Assembly (NCBI GenBank): GCA_027858325.1
Contig: JAQICU010000374.1
Coordinates: 1-16,193 of the forward strand
Origin: Candidatus Cloacimonadota bacterium
GTDB lineage: Bacteria; Cloacimonadota; Cloacimonadia; Cloacimonadales; TCS61
Direction: 5' to 3'
DNA: 16,193 bases
The notes below the pieces were generated by a model. That model worked only from the letters and a program-made list of their open reading frames with translations, was not told where the DNA came from and made no database searches. The position numbers and the translations under genes are program-made. Positions 12,795 through 16,193 of this stretch are shown one piece after another (position 1 is the stretch's first letter; the number at the start of each line of letters is the position of its first letter).

Positions 12795-14081
12795 TTATTT
12801 TGCATTGTCAATCAGTGCTTTTACCTGTGCCATACCTTTGGGAGAACCTTGCTCAATTGCCTTCAGAACGGCACCTCCACCGGTGAAAATGTAATATTTT
12901 GGATGATCAAGAGCAACAATATATAAACCGGGTAATAACCGTTTCAATTCCTGCATTGTATCACCACCACCATAAAGTTTTGTAGCATCACTGTTGGTAT
13001 CTATCAATTCATCCAGTGCAATTGTTCCTTCATTGAAATGAGGAGTTAATCCCATTACTGCATTCACTAAAATCGTTTGCGAGATCTGAAATATTTTTTT
13101 AACATCCGGGATATCAAATGAACTTTTATCAATATCTAAAACATAATTTAAGTTTGTTCCGGCTTTAAGTTCATTAATATTATGTGAGCGATATTTCCCT
13201 GTATGTTTCCCTTCCAGAACATCGGATTCAACAATTACGGGAAGTTCAACAAGCTTACCAGGAAAATCTTTTGCATATTCCACAAATTCTTCTGCCAGAG
13301 CCAAATCGTTGTCAGAAATTCCCTTTATTGTAAAACCATATTTAGCGCAAAGATAGGCATTATAAACTACTCCACCCAGCACTAAGTAATCAGCAACTTC
13401 CAATAATTTATATAGTGGTTGTATTTTAGTATTAAATTTAGAACCTGCAACAACAGCGAGAAATGGTTTCTGGGGTTTATAAATACGCTGCAAATTTTCA
13501 ATCTCCCTTTGCATCAGGAATCCGGCATAAGACGGTAAATATTTAGTTACACCCACTGTGGAAGCATGCGGCTGCCATGAGCCAAAGGCATCATTAATGA
13601 AAATATCTGCTAATCCTGCCAATTGATGTGCAAATTGATCTTCTAGTTCTCCTCCGGATTCTTCTCCTTTGAACCAGCGAGTATTGGGAAGATAGATCCC
13701 TTCGATCTTATCTTCTTTTAGTTCTCGGATCATATGATTCACAGAAGTTTCCACTCCCAGATAACCTTGAGTAGGATATTCAATAAATTTCGGAATTTTA
13801 AGTTTTATATGTAACTTGCTTTCCAAATAATCTACGATCGGCTATACGGATGTATCCTCGGAAATTTCAATTTCTCCGGTTTTCTTGTTTTTGGGTCTGC
13901 CAATGTGAGTCATCAGGATCAACTTCCCACCTTTAGCACTGATATAATATAGCGTTCCTAAAGTGGCATCTATTCTATACGGATCATGGATCAACCCTTT
14001 TTTGACTACATTGTGATCAACGCGAACAAGAACAACTTTGCCTTTCAAGTCAGCATTTTGTATGCAGGGAAAATCAACCAT
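12795..14081 (-). pseudogene. Second phosphoglycerate kinase paralog, interrupted by in-frame TAG
   Basis: The frame runs from ATG at 14081 to TAA at 12795 with a single TAG at 13842-13844 (codon 80). Before it, 79 residues (MVDFPCIQNADLKG to EISEDTSV) align without a gap to copy 1. After it, PIVDYLESKL continues in the same frame and matches PIVDYLSNKL; the TAG replaces lysine K80 of copy 1. The remaining 348 residues are complete, including SWQPHASTV, AGSKFNTKI, VNAVMGLTP, GGGDT and TGGGA, with the same unusual motifs as copy 1. A strong ribosome binding site (GGAGGTG, 14086-14092) remains before the ATG. Restart at the TTG at 13824-13826 would lose the substrate-binding N terminus, and no ribosome binding site is seen there. 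It is a recent pseudogene, a sequencing or assembly error, or a readthrough gene. Confidence 0.8.
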
Positions 14082-14106
14082 AATTCACCTCCGATTTTCT
14101 GCTAAC

Positions 14107-14126
14107 GAATACGAGGTGGAGTATTC
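14107..14126 (-). promoter_or_regulatory. Leader hairpin with anti-Shine-Dalgarno loop before the kinase pair
   Basis: GAATAC (14107-14112) and GTATTC (14121-14126) form a perfect 6-bp stem with an 8-base loop. In the mRNA the loop contains CACCUC, the exact complement of GAGGUG within the ribosome binding site 14 bases downstream (14086-14092). Loop-to-site pairing would make a pseudoknot that blocks initiation. It could equally be a small operator. Confidence 0.4.
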
Positions 14127-14170
14127 AGTTACATGTTTTTTTTTTGCAACCTATTTCTTAAAATACTTCC

Positions 14171-14202
14171 AAAAAAAAGGCAGCCTTTGTAATCAGGCTG
14201 CC
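14171..14202 (-). terminator. Intrinsic terminator of the deiminase gene
   Basis: On the - strand GGCAGCCT (14195-14202) pairs perfectly with AGGCTGCC (14179-14186) around an 8-base loop and is followed by eight T (14171-14178 in complement). It lies downstream of the stop at 14286 and upstream of the kinase pair, isolating the two units. Confidence 0.92.
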
Positions 14203-14241
14203 AAAAGATCTATTATAATTTTCTTTTATTTCAATAAGAAT

Positions 14242-14286
14242 AGAGAAGTTGCCTGACCATATACGATTGGTCAGGCTAAATTCTCT
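14242..14286 (-). other. Stem-loop at the stop codon of the deiminase gene
   Basis: GCCTGACCA (14251-14259) and TGGTCAGGC (14268-14276) form a perfect 9-bp stem with an 8-base loop. AGAGAA (14242-14247) and TTCTCT (14281-14286) can extend it across a short internal loop, reaching the stop codon. No T run follows at once; the true terminator is about 40 bp further on. A protective 3' mRNA structure is a reasonable guess. Confidence 0.6.
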
Positions 14287-16193
14287 TATTTCACTAAGAT
14301 AACTTTCTTCACACTGGTGTAATCACTCTCTCCATCTTTCACATCAAGTGTTGAGAAATATATACCACTGGAAACGTTTCTACCATTTGTATCTTTGCCA
14401 TTCCATACTTTGCTATGCATTCCTGCAACTTGAGATGAATTTACTAAAGTGTGAACCAATTGCCCCTTTGTATTGTAAATTGATAAAGTTACATCAGCAG
14501 CATTTTTTAAGTTGTATTTTATTGTTGTTTCAGGATTAAACGGATTCGGATAGTTACCTAATAATTTTGTTTCAAGACCTGCGATATCATTTTGAGTATT
14601 CGTACCCGTAATAGTTAAAGTAACTGGAACATAAGTCTCTTCTCTATTATCGGAAATAATAATGTCTGTTGTATATTCATCAGGTATCATATCAGTAGTA
14701 TCAAATGTTAATTCAATATTTATGAAAGTTCCAGCCAACAAAGTTCCTGAGATTGGATCCAGAGAAAGCCAATCTGCCGATTCGGTAATATCATAATCCA
14801 TCGAAGTACCACCAATATTTGACATTTCCATGAGCTCAACTGAAATTTCATTTGATGACATTTCAAGCGTGAATGAAACAGGATCTACTACCAATTCAGC
14901 AGGTAAAGGATTTCCTTCCACAGTAAAAATATGCGGATCAAACTCTCCGATTATCGGATGATTTGAACTATTTCCTGATTCATCGACAGCATGAATATAA
15001 TAGAATATTTCGCTTCCAGGATCTAAGGTAGGAATGGAAGCAACATAATTATCGTTACCGGTTGATTGCATTACTAACGAATTAAAATCTCCAGAATTGA
15101 TCTTGTATTTTACAATAAGCGAATCAGTATAAAGTGGTTCTCCACTGTAAGGTACGATCTGCGCAGTAATATCAATATCTTCACCAGCAGGTACTTCCTG
15201 CAGGATTGGATCGTGCTGGATATAAAGCATATTCCTGTCAGCAATACCACGTGTTCGGCAATGAAGTGCATCTGTATCAATCCAACCACTTGAATAAATC
15301 CCAATTATCTCATAACCAGGCATTACGTCTTCATAAGTAGCCAATGCTTCATCATCCCACTGACTTCCAGTTTGAGGAACGAAAACTTTATTATTTAATA
15401 TCAGCGAATTTGTATAGGGTGTTGGTTGAGAATATCCTCCGGGTGTATAAATTCGATATATTTCGTAATTATTTCCCCAGGCTGAAGTCTGATCAGCAAA
15501 ATAATCAGCTACAAATTCAAAATCTTCATAACGATCATCACTTTGCGGAACCTGACCAATCAATACTTTATCTACATCTAGGAATTTTCCCCAGCAATCA
15601 ATATGCTTTATGTAGTCATCAAGCGGGTCTATGGTAACATGATAAGTTTCAATTCCTAAGTAGTCGAGAACAAGTTGATCTATCTGAGCCGGAGTCAGTT
15701 CTGGATTCTCATCATAAACAAGATCCGTTGAAGCACCAATGAAATTTCCATCACACATATAATTTCCACCTGCATTTTCCAGATCCATTCCATATAGATC
15801 CAATCCAAAATAGTTTGCAACCTCTATTGGAATATCATCATCATCCGGTCTAGGCCGATTGTAAGGGAAATTCACTATTGCGATTTCATCATCAACTGCA
15901 ACAAACCAGGGTCCAAAATCACGTACCCAGTATGTATTTGTGGGTGCATTGATGAATTCACAATTTGCCATATTCACACCATTGTTCTGGTAATTTGTCT
16001 CGCATTGACTTTGCTGATAGCTTTCAACAATCGTATATACTTTGATATCTTGTGACATCTCTGCTATCATCCCATAAGGAACACCAAGTGGATAGACGAC
16101 CAAAATGCCTTCCATCTGATCAAATTCTGATGTCTGACGAACTACTCCGGTTGGTGGGTCTGTTGGTGTGAAATCTCTTTCATAATCATCATT
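14286..16193 (-). CDS. Secreted peptidylarginine deiminase-like protein with type IX sorting domain (5' truncated)
   Basis: The frame stays open to the window edge, so the N terminus and signal peptide are missing; 635 residues are visible. An ATG at 16113-16115 is internal, because the preceding codons read PPTGVVRQTSEFDQ, the normal family lead-in. Numbering from the window edge, the agmatine/peptidylarginine deiminase fold covers about 10-335, with WVRDFGPW (D92), HIDCWGK (H197, D199), PYTNSLIL (N262) and ALHCRTRGIADR (catalytic C312). These match the residues of Porphyromonas gingivalis PPAD. Next come an Ig-like segment (about 336-425), a BACON-like domain (about 432-529) and the sorting domain (545-635) beginning NYPNPFNPET and ending SVKKVILVK. 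The likely reaction is hydrolysis of arginine side chains to citrulline on extracellular proteins or peptides. Free agmatine is an alternative substrate. Confidence 0.88.
   Translation of the reverse strand, partial: NDDYERDFTPTDPPTGVVRQTSEFDQMEGILVVYPLGVPYGMIAEMSQDIKVYTIVESYQQSQCETNYQNNGVNMANCEFINAPTNTYWVRDFGPWFVAVDDEIAIVNFPYNRPRPDDDDIPIEVANYFGLDLYGMDLENAGGNYMCDGNFIGASTDLVYDENPELTPAQIDQLVLDYLGIETYHVTIDPLDDYIKHIDCWGKFLDVDKVLIGQVPQSDDRYEDFEFVADYFADQTSAWGNNYEIYRIYTPGGYSQPTPYTNSLILNNKVFVPQTGSQWDDEALATYEDVMPGYEIIGIYSSGWIDTDALHCRTRGIADRNMLYIQHDPILQEVPAGEDIDITAQIVPYSGEPLYTDSLIVKYKINSGDFNSLVMQSTGNDNYVASIPTLDPGSEIFYYIHAVDESGNSSNHPIIGEFDPHIFTVEGNPLPAELVVDPVSFTLEMSSNEISVELMEMSNIGGTSMDYDITESADWLSLDPISGTLLAGTFINIELTFDTTDMIPDEYTTDIIISDNREETYVPVTLTITGTNTQNDIAGLETKLLGNYPNPFNPETTIKYNLKNAADVTLSIYNTKGQLVHTLVNSSQVAGMHSKVWNGKDTNGRNVSSGIYFSTLDVKDGESDYTSVKKVILVK

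Noticed and set aside
13842..13844. Pyrrolysine codon in the kinase paralog
   Set aside because: Pyrrolysine is confined to a few enzymes such as methylamine methyltransferases and has no known role in this kinase; no pyl gene is in the window. Kept only as one option for the TAG.
16113..16115. ATG as the start of the deiminase gene
   Set aside because: The frame stays open upstream to the window edge and encodes the conserved family lead-in, and a signal peptide is required but absent after this ATG.

Overview
This is an AT-rich bacterial chromosome segment. The carboxyl end of the gene at 14286-16193 carries the NYPNPFNPET block of a type IX secretion sorting domain, and there is also a surface lipoprotein with beta-helix-like repeats. 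Together with the low GC content this points to an uncultured FCB-group bacterium. Candidatus Cloacimonadota or a close relative is the best guess, made from sequence style only. Strong GGAG-type ribosome binding sites precede most genes, and every complete reading frame ends in TAA or TGA, none in TAG.

Region 1 (2-3245, + strand) is a nickel module. After the tail of an unidentified gene comes nikR, preceded by a perfect NikR-type operator. It is followed by an FmdE-type metal protein, a histidine-rich nickel permease candidate, a small cysteine-rich DUF3795 protein and hypB, the GTPase that loads nickel into [NiFe] hydrogenase. A 230-bp palindromic repeat sits between nikR and the FmdE gene and appears to provide the latter's ribosome binding site. 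A bidirectional terminator separates hypB from the convergent selA (selenocysteine synthase, - strand).

Region 2 (4679-5741) has no protein gene apart from a possible 13-codon leader. It contains a tRNA-Arg(ACG) on the - strand. Downstream of its 3' end are two tandem degenerate units of about 210 bp, each starting with a copy of the tRNA 3' end and containing a complex hairpin with covarying bases. A perfect 16-bp inverted repeat lies between the tRNA and the divergent antiporter operon.

Region 3 (5742-8964, + strand) is a tightly coupled three-gene operon whose genes overlap by 1 nt: a CPA2-type cation/proton antiporter, a PTS EIIA-like protein with an extra C-terminal domain, and a MalY/PatB-type aminotransferase. 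The layout suggests phosphorylation-linked control of ion transport.

Region 4 (9023-16193, all - strand) holds a repeat lipoprotein, a 102-residue alkyltransferase-like DNA repair protein, two tandem divergent phosphoglycerate kinase paralogs, and a 5'-truncated peptidylarginine deiminase-like protein with a BACON-like domain and a type IX sorting domain. The upstream kinase copy is interrupted by one in-frame TAG but is otherwise intact, and its leader contains a hairpin whose loop is complementary to its own ribosome binding site.

The items most worth a second look are the amber-interrupted kinase paralog with its leader hairpin, the tRNA-anchored tandem structured repeats, the EIIA-fusion antiporter operon, and the secreted deiminase.
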